A DNA stretch of 64,000 nt from a bacterium D16-34 (GCA_003612515.1 RAZB01000007.1:38506-102505), one strand, 5' to 3'; positions 54,081-63,935 are shown, counted from the stretch's first letter. Program-made: numbers and translations. The notes: generated by a model from the letters alone, not told the origin.

Positions 54081-55517
54081 CTACACATTTCGCAAAAACG
54101 CGCAATAACCCTTATAAGCTTCGTAAATGTCAGCTTTGCTTGTCACTTCCCACGGCGAATGCATAGACAAAACTGGCACACCAGAGTCGATAACATCCAT
54201 GCCATATTCAGCGGGAATATAGGCAATCGTTCCGCCGCCACCAGCGTCAACGCGTCCGAGCTCGGCTGTTTGAAATGCAACGTGAGCTTCATCCATGACA
54301 CGACGAATGCGTGCAACATATTCAGCACGCGCATCGTTTGATCCGCTCTTTCCGCGTGCGCCCGTGTACTTGTTAAACACCAAGCCACGACCCAGATATG
54401 CCGAGTTTTTCGCCTCAAAAACGCTTGGGTATGCCGGGTCAAAACCAGCAGACACATCAGATGAGAGCATGCACGAGTTACTGAGCGCATGGCGAAGCGC
54501 AAGGGCGCCATCCTCTTGTGCCAACAGCATAATCTCAGCTATCGTATTCTCGAAGAAACGCGACGTCATGCCAGAAGCGCCAACGCTTCCTATCTCTTCT
54601 TTATCCACCAAAATGCACACGCTACAGCGCTCTAGTTGCTCATCAGATACAGAGAGCTGCGCCATAAGTGACGTATAGGCACACACACGGTCATCTTGTC
54701 CGTAGCCAATTACCATAGAGCGATCAAAGCCCAGATCGCGGGCGCGTCCTGCAGGCACCACTTCAAGTTCTGCCGAAAGGAAATCTTCCTCTTCGATACC
54801 ATATTTATCAGCAAGCAACTTAAGTGCGAACGCCTTTACCGGCTCCTTTTCATCCTGCGCGCCCTCATGCTGCTCCCCTGAAGCGTTGTCTTTTTCTGCA
54901 GGCTCAATAATCATCGGCCTATTGCCAACCAAAAGATCAAGTGCCTCGCCTTCTACCACTTCAGTTGCGGTTTTGCTCATTTGCTTGTTCGCAAGATGAA
55001 TCAATAAGTCCGTCACGCAAAAAACCGGATCAGCTACATCTTCGCCCACGCATACCTCAACGACGCTGCCATCTTTTTTGACAACCACGCCATGAATTGC
55101 CAGCGGCAAGGTTACCCACTGATAATGCTTGATGCCGCCATAATAATGCGTGTCTAACAGGGCGAAATCATTTGACTCATACAGCGGATTTTGCTTGATA
55201 TCCAAACGCGGTGAGTCAATATGCGCACCTAAAATACGAAGACCTTGCTCGAGGGGCTGCGTACCAAGTTGCACCAACATGAGCGCCTTGCCTTGCGCAG
55301 CTGCCCAAACCTTATCTCCAGCTTTTAGGGTCGTTCCTTGTGCGAGTGCCTCCTCAAGCGAAATGTAGCCGTGCTCTTTTGCCAACTCAAGCGCAGTCTT
55401 TACACATTCACGTTCAGTTTTGTTTTCCGAAATAAAGCTTTTATAGCTATCAGCCAACGTGTCCAGCTGCTCAAAATCTGTTGTGGTATAGCTTTTCCAG
55501 GCACAAGGTCGCTCCAT
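54081..55517 (-). CDS. aspartyl aminopeptidase-like, family M18
   Basis: Encodes 478 residues. Metal-binding segments are ILGAHIDSPRLD (His99, Asp101), the DTHYYGGIKHYQWV loop, VDKEEIGSVGASG and a terminal LSMHSPWEVTSKADIYEAYKG. The length and the long insert at about 195-225 (Glu/Asp-rich) fit family M18, which removes N-terminal Asp, Glu or other residues in the cytoplasm with two zinc or cobalt ions. It is monocistronic between the transporter and the ABC exporter genes. The start codon is ATG 55517; the preceding Shine-Dalgarno sequence is GAAAGGA. Confidence 0.9.
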   Translation of the reverse strand: MERPCAWKSYTTTDFEQLDTLADSYKSFISENKTERECVKTALELAKEHGYISLEEALAQGTTLKAGDKVWAAAQGKALMLVQLGTQPLEQGLRILGAHIDSPRLDIKQNPLYESNDFALLDTHYYGGIKHYQWVTLPLAIHGVVVKKDGSVVEVCVGEDVADPVFCVTDLLIHLANKQMSKTATEVVEGEALDLLVGNRPMIIEPAEKDNASGEQHEGAQDEKEPVKAFALKLLADKYGIEEEDFLSAELEVVPAGRARDLGFDRSMVIGYGQDDRVCAYTSLMAQLSVSDEQLERCSVCILVDKEEIGSVGASGMTSRFFENTIAEIMLLAQEDGALALRHALSNSCMLSSDVSAGFDPAYPSVFEAKNSAYLGRGLVFNKYTGARGKSGSNDARAEYVARIRRVMDEAHVAFQTAELGRVDAGGGGTIAYIPAEYGMDVIDSGVPVLSMHSPWEVTSKADIYEAYKGYCAFLRNV

Positions 55518-55698
55518 TGTTCGCCATCCTTTCCATTACGCTAATTGTCGTACCATGACGTATTTCATCCTCATATATTAACCTTTTATGAAGATAGGTT
55601 TGTCATTAGTTCGTCAAAGTAATCACTTCAAGTACTCTACTGAGTGAACAAATTACAATTTACCTCTGCGCTTGAGAGCCTGTTGAAAGGTTAGCAGC

Positions 55699-58600
55699 AT
55701 GTTAGAGCTCGTCGATATTTGCAAATCATACGTTACTCAAAGTTTTACGCAAACTGCACTTGACCACGTATCTGTTGCTTTTCGCGATAACGAGTTTGTT
55801 GCCATCTTAGGTCCTTCAGGATCAGGCAAGACCACCATGCTTAATATCATAGGTGGTCTTGACCACTATGATTCTGGTGATCTGATTATTGATGGCGTGT
55901 CCACCAAACAATACAAGGATCGAGATTGGGACACGTATCGCAACAACCGCATCGGTTTTGTTTTTCAAAGCTACAACTTAATTCCTCACCAAACGGTGCT
56001 TGCGAATGTCGAACTGGCGCTCACACTTTCTGGCGTCTCCCGCGATGAGCGTCGCACGCGCGCAGTTGAAGCACTAACGCGCGTTGGCTTGGGCCATCAC
56101 ATCAACAAAAAGCCCAGTCAGCTTTCGGGTGGTCAGATGCAACGTGTTGCCATCGCACGCGCCCTCATCAACGACCCAGAAATACTGTTGGCAGACGAAC
56201 CGACAGGAGCTTTAGACTCAAAAACCAGCGTCCAGATCATGGATTTGCTCACCGAGATTGCCAACGATCGCTTGGTCATTATGGTTACGCACAACCCTGA
56301 ACTGGCCGAACAATATGCCACGCGCATCGTTAACCTCGCCGACGGCGTCATCCAATCAGACACTGATCCGTTTGATCCCACAACAGAGATCAATGAGCGC
56401 ACCGCCAAGCCCACCCGCCGCACAAAAATGTCTTTCTTCACAGCACTTTCGCTGTCATTTAAAAATCTCATGACCAAAAAAGGCCGCACACTTATGACGG
56501 CCTTTGCCGGATCTATTGGCATTATTGGCATTGCGGCTATTTTGTCTCTTGCAAATGGCGTGAACAACTACATTAAAACCGTTGAGGAAGAAACGCTTTC
56601 TGAGTATCCCTTGCAAATATACTCACAAGGTTTCGACATGACTTCTATGCTGATCTCAAGCAGTGTTGAAGGAGCGTCAGATGGCGAAGATGCAGATGAA
56701 TCTTCTGCCTCAAACAATGCCTTTTCGCTCAATCCCATAAGCCCCGATCAAGCAGCAGATGGCGAAGTTGGCATTGCTGAAATGATGACATCTATGTTTG
56801 GCTCTATCGGTTCAAACGATCTTGCTAGTCTCAAAGAATATCTCGACAGCGGTGAAAGCGGCATTGAGCCTTATGTCAACGCCATCGAATATTCCTACGA
56901 TGTCACTCCTCTCATCTTTGGCTCCAATGCCCAAGAGCTTCATCAAGTTAACCCTGACGTCTCCATGCGTCTTTTAGGCATTGGTTCAGGGACATCTTCT
57001 AATTCATTAGTCTCTTCTATGATGAGCACCGACACCTTCTACGAAATGCCCTCAGATGAACACCTCTACGAAACACAATACAACGTAAAGGCTGGTAGAT
57101 GGCCTGAAAATTACAACGAAGTCGTGCTGGTCACCACACCAAGTGGGCGCATTTCTGACTTTATGCTCTACACACTTGGTCTGCGTGATACAGCGGAACT
57201 TGAGAGCATGGTTCGCCAATTCTCTGCCGACGAGGAAGTAGACGTTCCAACCGATATTGAACCGGTGTCTTATGACGAGGTGCTTGGCATTACCTTCAAG
57301 TTCGTCAATCAATGCGATCTTTATTCCTACGACAGCACCTATAATGTGTGGGTTGATAAGTCAGACGACGACGCCTATATGCAAGATCTCATAGAGCAGG
57401 GTGAAACTATCCATATTGTAGGCATTGTCTCACCTGATCCCGATGCGACCGCAACCATGTTAAGCCCTGGCATTAATTACCCTGCCTCCTTAACCGATCA
57501 TGTTATTGAGATAGCTTCTCAAAGCCAAATCGTAAAAGACCAGCTTGCAGAGCCCACTATCAACGTCTTTACTGGCGTACCTTTTGCCGATGAGGCTGAA
57601 AACGAGCGCGACGCTTTCGACATGAGTTCACTTTTTACCATTGACGAAGATGCGCTTCAAGCTGCATTTACCGTAGATGAGGCAGCGTTGGGTGAAGGTC
57701 TTGGTAATCTTGAGATTGACACTTCTGCGCTCAACATTGATCCGACAACCCTTCCTGCCTTCGACCCATCAACGCTCAACATTAACCCCCAACTCGATTT
57801 GAGCAAGCTCGATCTTGATTTTAGCGATCTGTCGCTTGACCTATCTGGCGTATCTATGGATGGCGCGGTGAACACCGAGCAGCTCGGCTCCCAGCTTACG
57901 GGCGCGCTCGGAGGTGCCTTGGCAGGTTTTCCTGCATGGTACCAACAACATGCGAGCGAATTTAGCGGAGAAAACGCGCTGCAAGATGCTATGACCGCCT
58001 ATCTGTCAACCGATGAAGTGCGCACAACTATGTCACAGGCAATTGGTGCAGCACTTGAAAGTTCGCTCGACACTGAAAAGCTTCAAAGCCAGATCAGCGC
58101 TGCAGTTGCAAGCCAATTACAGCCCCAGATTGAAGCTAAGATCCAGCAATCACTCGCGCCTGCCATTGAAAGCGCACTGAAAGCATCACTCGAATCGTCT
58201 CTTCAGACGGCGCTTGCAAACTACATGCAAACCGCCCTGACTGCAGCAGGTCAGCAAATGGCACAAGCCCTTGAAGTCCAGATCAATGCAGCTATGCAAA
58301 ACATGACCTCTCAATTGCAAGCAAACATGCAAAACGCCTTGCACGTTGACGCATCAGTTTTTGAAAACGCCTTTAGCATGAATATGGACGAACAAGAGCT
58401 GACCGAACTGATGATGTCGTTTATGACCGTTGAAGATGCCTCTTATGACAACAACCTCAGCAAACTTGGCTATGCGGATAAAAATAGTCCATCAGGCATT
58501 GACATCTATCCTATTGATTTTGAATCAAAATCCGAGGTCATCAAGATTTTGGATGATTACAACGAGCGCATGAAGGCCGACGGCGATGAGGATAAGGTTA

Positions 58601-59061
58601 TCACCTACACCGACTTCGTCGGCACACTTATGGCCTCAGTAACCGATATCGTCAATATGATTAGTTATGTGCTGGTGGCTTTTGTGGCAATCTCGCTCGT
58701 CGTAAGTTCCATCATGATTGGCGTTATCACCTACATCAGCGTTCTTGAGCGCAAAAAAGAAATTGGCATCTTGCGCTCCATTGGCGCAAGCAAAGGCGAT
58801 ATCAGTCGCGTCTTTAATGCAGAAACCATCATTGTGGGCTTTACCGCAGGTGTTATTGGTATCGGACTGACAGCACTTGGATGCATTCCCGTCAATGCCA
58901 TCGTCTATTCACTGTTCGACGTACCCAACGTAGCGCTTTTGCCTTGGCAAGCAGCCATCATCCTCATTATCATCAGTGTTGGACTTACGTTTTTGGCCGG
59001 CCTCATTCCCTCAAGCGCAGCAGCGCGCGAAGACCCGGTAGAGGCGCTTCGAAGCGAATAA
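55699..59061 (+). CDS. MacB-like ABC transporter with very large extracytoplasmic insert
   Basis: Encodes 1120 residues. Residues 1 to about 225 are the ATPase of the MacB/LolD type: Walker A GPSGSGKTT (38-46), LSGGQMQRVAIARAL (signature) and LLADEPTGALDSKT (Walker B). A first membrane segment lies at about 268-290 and three at about 985-1115 with the FtsX-type motif ERKKEIGILRSIGA. The ~690-residue outside part is far larger than in MacB (about 220). It holds Asp/Leu repeats (NIDPTTLPAFDPSTLNI...) and a Gln/Ala-rich coiled coil (about 780-890). Such proteins act as mechanotransmitters, moving peptides, lipoproteins or signals. A terminator follows; there is no separate permease or fusion-protein gene. 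Confidence 0.85.
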   Translation: MLELVDICKSYVTQSFTQTALDHVSVAFRDNEFVAILGPSGSGKTTMLNIIGGLDHYDSGDLIIDGVSTKQYKDRDWDTYRNNRIGFVFQSYNLIPHQTVLANVELALTLSGVSRDERRTRAVEALTRVGLGHHINKKPSQLSGGQMQRVAIARALINDPEILLADEPTGALDSKTSVQIMDLLTEIANDRLVIMVTHNPELAEQYATRIVNLADGVIQSDTDPFDPTTEINERTAKPTRRTKMSFFTALSLSFKNLMTKKGRTLMTAFAGSIGIIGIAAILSLANGVNNYIKTVEEETLSEYPLQIYSQGFDMTSMLISSSVEGASDGEDADESSASNNAFSLNPISPDQAADGEVGIAEMMTSMFGSIGSNDLASLKEYLDSGESGIEPYVNAIEYSYDVTPLIFGSNAQELHQVNPDVSMRLLGIGSGTSSNSLVSSMMSTDTFYEMPSDEHLYETQYNVKAGRWPENYNEVVLVTTPSGRISDFMLYTLGLRDTAELESMVRQFSADEEVDVPTDIEPVSYDEVLGITFKFVNQCDLYSYDSTYNVWVDKSDDDAYMQDLIEQGETIHIVGIVSPDPDATATMLSPGINYPASLTDHVIEIASQSQIVKDQLAEPTINVFTGVPFADEAENERDAFDMSSLFTIDEDALQAAFTVDEAALGEGLGNLEIDTSALNIDPTTLPAFDPSTLNINPQLDLSKLDLDFSDLSLDLSGVSMDGAVNTEQLGSQLTGALGGALAGFPAWYQQHASEFSGENALQDAMTAYLSTDEVRTTMSQAIGAALESSLDTEKLQSQISAAVASQLQPQIEAKIQQSLAPAIESALKASLESSLQTALANYMQTALTAAGQQMAQALEVQINAAMQNMTSQLQANMQNALHVDASVFENAFSMNMDEQELTELMMSFMTVEDASYDNNLSKLGYADKNSPSGIDIYPIDFESKSEVIKILDDYNERMKADGDEDKVITYTDFVGTLMASVTDIVNMISYVLVAFVAISLVVSSIMIGVITYISVLERKKEIGILRSIGASKGDISRVFNAETIIVGFTAGVIGIGLTALGCIPVNAIVYSLFDVPNVALLPWQAAIILIIISVGLTFLAGLIPSSAAAREDPVEALRSE

Positions 59062-59086
59062 GACCGACACGAGCCAGACACACAAA

Positions 59087-59114
59087 AAGGGGCGCCTTGG
59101 CGCCCCTTCGTTTT
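59087..59114. terminator. bidirectional terminator after the ABC transporter gene
   Basis: AAGGGGCGCC and GGCGCCCCTT form a ten-base-pair GC-rich stem with a tiny loop. T-rich ends on both strands could stop the ABC gene and, from the other side, the rubrerythrin transcript. Confidence 0.8.
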
Positions 59115-59122
59115 GCATGCTT

Positions 59123-59178
59123 CTCAGCTGATTGGCCTCAACTGATCAGACTCAACTGATCAGACTCAGCTGATAAGA
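59123..59178. repeat. 14-bp tandem repeat, four units
   Basis: Units at 59123, 59137, 59151 and 59165 follow CTCA(A/G)CTGAT(C/T/A)(A/G)G(A/C). The middle two are identical and contain the palindrome TGATCA. The array is intergenic, between the bidirectional terminator and the rubrerythrin stop. Confidence 0.8.
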
Positions 59179-59190
59179 ACTCGCCCGAGA

Positions 59191-59805
59191 TTAGAACTCG
59201 CGGAATGATGCCTTCGGGCAGAAGCAAATCGGGCACTTGTCAAAGTCGTCGCCCTTATGGATGTAGCCGCAAACGGGGCACAGATAGAACTTGTCATCAT
59301 CTGGAGCATCCAAGTCATTGTAAGCAGCCAAATAACGCTCTGCATGTACAGACTCAGCAAGTTTTGCACGAGTGAATACCTGAACAGCCTTTGCGTTACC
59401 CTCTTCTTGAGCCTTCTTGATGAATGCCGGATACATCTCAGAAGTCTCAAAGATCTCACCCTTAGCACCAGAAATGAGGTTCAAATCGCTCTCGTGCGTC
59501 TCAGGAGCCTCAGCAGTAGGCTTTACATAGTCAGGATCCTCCTCGGCTACCAAACCAAATTCAAGGTTGATGTGAATCTGCTCTGCAGCTGAAGTTGCCT
59601 CGAACAAACGAGCGATCTGGTCATAACCCTGCTCTTTTGCAGCCTGAGCAAAAGCTGCATATTTTGCAGATGCACCCGTCTCGCCCATGATGGCTGACTT
59701 TAAATTGTCAAGCGTTGAACCAACTGACAACATCGGATCAGTATCGGGCATCGCATTAAAGTTATGCGAGTTTTCTGCTGTTGGAATTTGATCACGTACT
59801 TTCAT
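59191..59805 (-). CDS. rubrerythrin
   Basis: Encodes 204 residues from ATG 59805 (AAGGAG upstream). A four-helix diiron domain (about 30-165; EQIHINLEFGL, ESVHAERYLAAY carry Glu/His ligands) is followed by a C-terminal rubredoxin domain with two Cys pairs (CPVCGYIHKGDDFDKCPIC). It reduces hydrogen peroxide with electrons from NAD(P)H-dependent reductases, protecting anaerobes from oxygen. It is monocistronic. The first 30 residues are a polar extension. Confidence 0.92.
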   Translation of the reverse strand: MKVRDQIPTAENSHNFNAMPDTDPMLSVGSTLDNLKSAIMGETGASAKYAAFAQAAKEQGYDQIARLFEATSAAEQIHINLEFGLVAEEDPDYVKPTAEAPETHESDLNLISGAKGEIFETSEMYPAFIKKAQEEGNAKAVQVFTRAKLAESVHAERYLAAYNDLDAPDDDKFYLCPVCGYIHKGDDFDKCPICFCPKASFREF

Positions 59806-60037
59806 GAGTTTAACTCCTTGTCGCGAAATACTTATCAAAACTGTCACACATACCTTAGCAAAATGCGTCTTGAACGACTGACAAAATGCCTTCGCGTCAA
59901 AAAATCTATATGTAACAGACTCTGAATACTATAACTATCGAGACCCAATAACAAGCGATGCAACCAAATGGTTGACCGTTGCTAACACGATACACACGCA
60001 AACGCTCTCATTTGAAGCGTGTTTCGCTTATAGAACT

Positions 60038-60541
60038 TTAGCGATTATCCACCATTTCGGGATGCAAATCATGTTGCGAAAGTCGCTGCCAAGCAACCTC
60101 TTCCCAGCGCGTACCAGCTCGCCCGTAGTTGCAATACGGATCAATCGAAATACCCCCGCGTGGCAAGAACTTTCCCCACACCTCAATATATTTTGGATCC
60201 ATAAGGTCAATGAGATCTTTCATTATCACATTCACGCAATCTTCGTGAAAGTCTCCATGATTGCGAAACGAGAACAGGTACAACTTTAAACTTTTGCTCT
60301 CAACCATGCGAACATCGGGCACATATGAGATATAGATAGTTGCGAAATCAGGCTGTCCTGTAATGGGGCATAGTGAGGTGAACTCAGGGCAATTAAACTT
60401 GACGAAATAGTCGTTGTCCTGATGCTTGTTCTCAAACGTTTCCAAAAGCGTGGGATCGTAATCAAACGCATAAGCTACGTGCTGGTTTCCCAGCAGGGTT
60501 AAGCCCTCATCCTCGCGCACACTACACCCATTTTCACTCAT
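60038..60541 (-). CDS. queF: NADPH-dependent 7-cyano-7-deazaguanine reductase
   Basis: Encodes 167 residues. The type I QueF core has the catalytic Cys58 in [14 protein letters not shown], the [22 protein letters not shown] substrate and NADPH segment and the [18 protein letters not shown] motif. It reduces preQ0 to preQ1 in queuosine synthesis. It is the last gene of queD-queE-queC-queF and overlaps queC by four bases (ATGA). Confidence 0.95.
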   Translation of the reverse strand: MSENGCSVREDEGLTLLGNQHVAYAFDYDPTLLETFENKHQDNDYFVKFNCPEFTSLCPITGQPDFATIYISYVPDVRMVESKSLKLYLFSFRNHGDFHEDCVNVIMKDLIDLMDPKYIEVWGKFLPRGGISIDPYCNYGRAGTRWEEVAWQRLSQHDLHPEMVDNR

Positions 60542-61248
60542 TTTGCATCCTTTCGCATATACAGCGGGTCAACTAATCCATTTACTTCAAACGCACGCGC
60601 TCGGTCTATGCACGTGGCACATTTACCACACGGCTCATCTCCGCCCTCATAGCACGACCACGTTAGCTCATAAGGCACGCCCAATCTCATGCCTTCGGCG
60701 ACAATATCAGCCTTTGACCAGGTGACAAACGGCGCTTCAACATGCAATTGATCGGCACTGCCAAGCCTTATGGCACTATCCATGGCTTCCACAAATTCGC
60801 GCGAACAATCTGGATAAGCGTCCCCCGCCCAATCATCATGATGCGCTCCATAATAGAGCGTCGAGCACTCAAGCGAGAGCGCCATCGAGGCGGCACATGA
60901 CAAAAAGAGCCCATTGCGAAACGGCACATAGGTGCTCACAACAGGCGCGTCTTGTGTGCATGAGAGCTGCTCATCGTAGCTTTCATGCGGGATTTCAGAA
61001 TCTGAATGCGACAAAAGCGAGCAAGAACTATCAGCAAAAATTGCTGCAACGTCGATCATTTTAAGCGGCACACCATAATAATCAGCAACTGCTTGCGCTG
61101 ATTGCAATTCGCGCACATGCTTTTGTCCGTATTGCACAGCGAGCGCTACAACATTTTGGCTGCCATAGCTCTCAATGACACGAGCGAGCAACGTTGTAGA
61201 ATCAAGGCCGCCTGAACAAAGCACCAAAGCGCGTTGTTGTTTTTGCAT
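60538..61248 (-). CDS. queC: 7-cyano-7-deazaguanine synthase
   Basis: Encodes 236 residues from ATG 61248, which overlaps the queE stop (TAATG) and has AAGGGGA upstream. The PP-loop SGGLDSTT (12-19) binds ATP, and a C-terminal zinc site has [15 protein letters not shown]. It converts 7-carboxy-7-deazaguanine to preQ0 with ammonia and ATP. The order in the operon follows the pathway: queD, queE, queC, queF. Confidence 0.95.
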   Translation of the reverse strand: MQKQQRALVLCSGGLDSTTLLARVIESYGSQNVVALAVQYGQKHVRELQSAQAVADYYGVPLKMIDVAAIFADSSCSLLSHSDSEIPHESYDEQLSCTQDAPVVSTYVPFRNGLFLSCAASMALSLECSTLYYGAHHDDWAGDAYPDCSREFVEAMDSAIRLGSADQLHVEAPFVTWSKADIVAEGMRLGVPYELTWSCYEGGDEPCGKCATCIDRARAFEVNGLVDPLYMRKDAK

Positions 61249-61985
61249 TACACTCCCCTTTGCGTTGGAGGCCAAATAAACTTGTGCAGTTGAAGCTGAA
61301 AACGCACATCAACAAGATCATAGCGTTTCATATACTCAACGATTTCTTTCGGCTCAATGCCACCAAAGACCGGGCTGAGCAAAACGTTTGTCTGCACGGT
61401 TAAGTTGTTGTCTTGAACGAGCCTTCGCGCACATTCGAGGTCGTCTTGTGTGCCCACCACAAATTTTATGGTGTCACGCTTGGTCAAATATGCAAGATTT
61501 TCGTGCAGCATATAGTCTGTCATGCCTGATGAGGGGCATTTCCAGTCCATCGTAAAAGACACATATCCACGCGCATCATTTGACGTTTGATCATCTGGCG
61601 TTTGACACGGCTTGGGCACCGATTGGCGAAGGTGTGCAAGTGTTTCCAAAGACAGCGCACCATTCGTCTCAATCTCAATTTCGAAAGCACGATTGTCTGT
61701 TGTTTTCATACCAAGAAGTCGCTTAACAAACTGTGGCAAAGCTGGCTGCAAAAGTGGCTCGCCTCCGGTGAGTGTTACGCACACACACCCCGCATCCACT
61801 ACATAGTCCACCAAACAATCAATGTCTATGTGTTCGCCCTTAAAGCAAGGCTCACATGCCCATCGCGTGTCGCAATAGGCGCAATGCAAATTACAACCGC
61901 AAAAACGAATGAATGTCGCAAGACGACCAGCTTGCAACCCTTCACCATTAATGCTCACAAAGCGCTCGGCAACCGCAAGATTCAT
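61248..61985 (-). CDS. queE: 7-carboxy-7-deazaguanine synthase
   Basis: Encodes 245 residues. This radical-SAM enzyme has the CxxxCxxC iron-sulfur motif at Cys31, Cys35 and Cys38 (CNLHCAYC) and VTLTGGEPLLQ as SAM-contact motif. It contracts 6-carboxy-tetrahydropterin to 7-carboxy-7-deazaguanine. ATG 61985 overlaps the queD stop by four bases (ATGA). Confidence 0.94.
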   Translation of the reverse strand: MNLAVAERFVSINGEGLQAGRLATFIRFCGCNLHCAYCDTRWACEPCFKGEHIDIDCLVDYVVDAGCVCVTLTGGEPLLQPALPQFVKRLLGMKTTDNRAFEIEIETNGALSLETLAHLRQSVPKPCQTPDDQTSNDARGYVSFTMDWKCPSSGMTDYMLHENLAYLTKRDTIKFVVGTQDDLECARRLVQDNNLTVQTNVLLSPVFGGIEPKEIVEYMKRYDLVDVRFQLQLHKFIWPPTQRGV

Positions 61986-62419
61986 GAGCGGCGACTACCT
62001 TCGCCATAATAGATAGCACAGTTGTTAGGCGTCTCATATACGTCCACCTGGCTGACCGGAAAGCCCTGATCGGCTAGCTGATCGAAGAAGTACTTTGCTA
62101 AATTCTCGGCCGTTGTGCGAAATGGCATGATAGAGAGCGTGAAGCCCTCTTCGTACAAACAATCCAAAGTCTTTTGCTGAAGCGAGCCCTCTTCAATCAC
62201 AAACGAATGATCAAGTTGTTCAGTGAGTTGGCGAAGCGCGTGCTTGAACTCTGCAAAATCAACCACCATGTCTTTCATAGTGCCTTCCTGCTGCAGTTCA
62301 TCTTGCGCCAAATAGGCCACAACACGCCAACGGTGACCGTGAAGATTTTCGCATTTGCCATGATAGTCAGTTAAAAAGTGAGCGGCATCGAAGTCGCTTT
62401 CGGTTCTTAATCCATACAT
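61982..62419 (-). CDS. queD: 6-carboxy-5,6,7,8-tetrahydropterin synthase
   Basis: Encodes 145 residues from ATG 62419 (AAAGG upstream). Zinc ligands are His14, His27 and His29 (AAHFL, LHGHRW), and the catalytic Cys23 lies in GKCENLHG. It makes 6-carboxytetrahydropterin from dihydroneopterin triphosphate. First gene of the operon; its -10 box sits inside the T run of the terminator of the preceding surface-protein gene. The 5' leader is too short for a preQ1 riboswitch. Confidence 0.94.
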   Translation of the reverse strand: MYGLRTESDFDAAHFLTDYHGKCENLHGHRWRVVAYLAQDELQQEGTMKDMVVDFAEFKHALRQLTEQLDHSFVIEEGSLQQKTLDCLYEEGFTLSIMPFRTTAENLAKYFFDQLADQGFPVSQVDVYETPNNCAIYYGEGSRRS

Positions 62420-62447
62420 ACTTTTGCCTTTCGTGTTTCTTGGCATC

Positions 62448-62453
62448 ATTATA
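62448..62453 (-). promoter_or_regulatory. -10 box of the que operon
   Basis: TATAAT on the minus strand lies 29 bases before the queD ATG and directly after the T run of the upstream terminator. The -35 region would fall in the terminator stem and is not consensus. Confidence 0.5.
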
Positions 62454-62454
62454 C

Positions 62455-62493
62455 AAAAAGAAGCTCCCGCAAAGCCGAAGCTTCACGGGAGCT
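62455..62493 (-). terminator. rho-independent terminator after the surface-protein gene
   Basis: On the minus strand AGCTCCCG and CGGGAGCT form an eight-base-pair stem, with further pairing inside (GAAGC/GCTTC), followed by five T. It ends next to the que -10 box. Confidence 0.85.
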
Positions 62494-62587
62494 CATACAT
62501 GCAACGCATCAGCTACATGCTTTACTCGCAAGTGCTGCGCTTACAGCGTCTCTGCCTCACTGGCATATCACGCCTGCGTCAGATACA

Positions 62588-63935
62588 TTACAGCTGTTCG
62601 CGGCGACGTGCCACCACTGCTGCGCCACCTGCTGCCAAGATCAATCCAAGCATGATCAAAGCAAACGTTTGGGTGGTATCACCAGTTTGAGCTAGCAGGT
62701 GCGGAAGGCCTAAGAGCGTCTTGGCATCTTCGCCACCATTAGCACCCGCGCTATTTGCGCCACCGGTACCAGGCAGAAGCGTTCCGGGCACTTGATCAGC
62801 TGGGGTGTCACCGCGACCGTTGTCTACCCAGTTCGCCTGCATCGTGCCATATGGCTTACCTGCAGTTGAGACGATGTAGGTAGGATTCCAACGATCATCT
62901 ACGCCGTCGCCATCAGTATCAATTGGCGTTGAGTAGTCGGTATAGATCGGTCCTCGACCATCTCCGATGTCGATGTTGGTGTCAGGCTTCCAAATACCAT
63001 CTTCATTGCCACCTTCAGAGCTGGGCTTCCACTCACCAGTGTTGTCAGTGTCAATATTTACGTCCGGCTTGCCATCTCCGTCGGTATCAACATTGATGTC
63101 AGGATAGCCATCCTTGTTGGTGTCGATGTTGATATCCGGAATGCCGTCTTTATCAACGTCAATTTGGATATCCGGCTCGCCGTCGCCATCGGTATCAATG
63201 TTTACGTCCGGCGTACCGTCACCGTTGGTATCAATGTTGATATCCGGCTCGCCATCGCCATCCGTATCGATGTTTACATCAGGCTTGCCATCGCCGTCGT
63301 TGTCGATGTTCACGTCGGGTTTACCGTCGCCATCTTTGTCAATGTTGAGATCAGGCTCACCATTACCATCGGTGTCGATGTTTACATCAGGCTCGCCGTC
63401 ACCGTCGGTGTCGATGTTCACGTCAGGCTTGCCGTCGCCATCTTTGTCGATGTTGAGATCAGGCTCACCGTCTCCATCTTTGTCAACGTTGATGTCAGGT
63501 TCGCCGTCGCCATCAGTATCAATATTGATATCGGGCTCGCCGTCACCATCTTTGTCGATGTTAATATCGGGCTCACCGTCACCATCCTTATCAACATTTA
63601 CATCAGGCTCACCATCGCCATCTTTGTCGATGTTGATATCCGGAATGCCGTCGTCATCCTTGTCCACGTTAGTGGGCTGCTTGCCTTTTTCAGCAACCGC
63701 CACAACAACCTTTTGGTCAGAGGTGATGTTGGTCAGATCAACCTTGCCAGCATTCACAAGATCGGGACGGTTTTCGCCATTTACGAAGACGTACTTCACT
63801 TCTTCGTTGTCAGGATACGTCCAGCTCACCGTACGATCTGAGCCGCTCGTTACTTCGCCAGCACCAGAGATGGTACCGGTATTTGAGCCAGTAATAACTG
63901 CTGAAACGGTGAACTTTTCAACCTTGAAGGGGGGT
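62588..63935 (-). pseudogene. sortase-type surface protein with calcium-loop-like repeats, N-terminus cut by an insertion sequence
   Basis: About 450 residues remain. They begin with an InlB-repeat-like segment (VEKFTVSAVITG...), then 17 twelve-residue repeats of the (K/T)DGDGEPD(I/V)NID type (63661 down to 63050), a linker, a GTLLPGTGG motif and a C-terminal anchor: LAQTGD, a hydrophobic segment and ARRREQL. The repeats look like calcium-binding DxDxDG loops of thrombospondin-3/dockerin kind. No signal peptide exists: the open frame runs on to 63982, but its first 16 residues or so are read from insertion-sequence DNA. The rest of the gene should lie beyond the other end of the element. It could also be a chimera that is still expressed, but export would fail. 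Confidence 0.7.
63050..63661 (-). repeat. 17 tandem 36-bp coding repeats
   Basis: Each 36-bp unit encodes twelve residues of the form [KTN]DGDG[EK]PD[IVL]N[IV]D. Units differ at synonymous positions, so the array is old or under selection on protein sequence rather than freshly expanded. Confidence 0.9.

Noticed and set aside
62420..62450. preQ1 riboswitch before queD
   Set aside because: The leader from the likely start site to the ATG is only about 20-25 bases and contains no pseudoknot-like sequence.
63164..63841. 225-residue plus-strand ORF with DI/NV repeats
   Set aside because: It is the antisense reading of the 36-bp repeat array in the surface-protein gene; the periodic sequence keeps the frame open.
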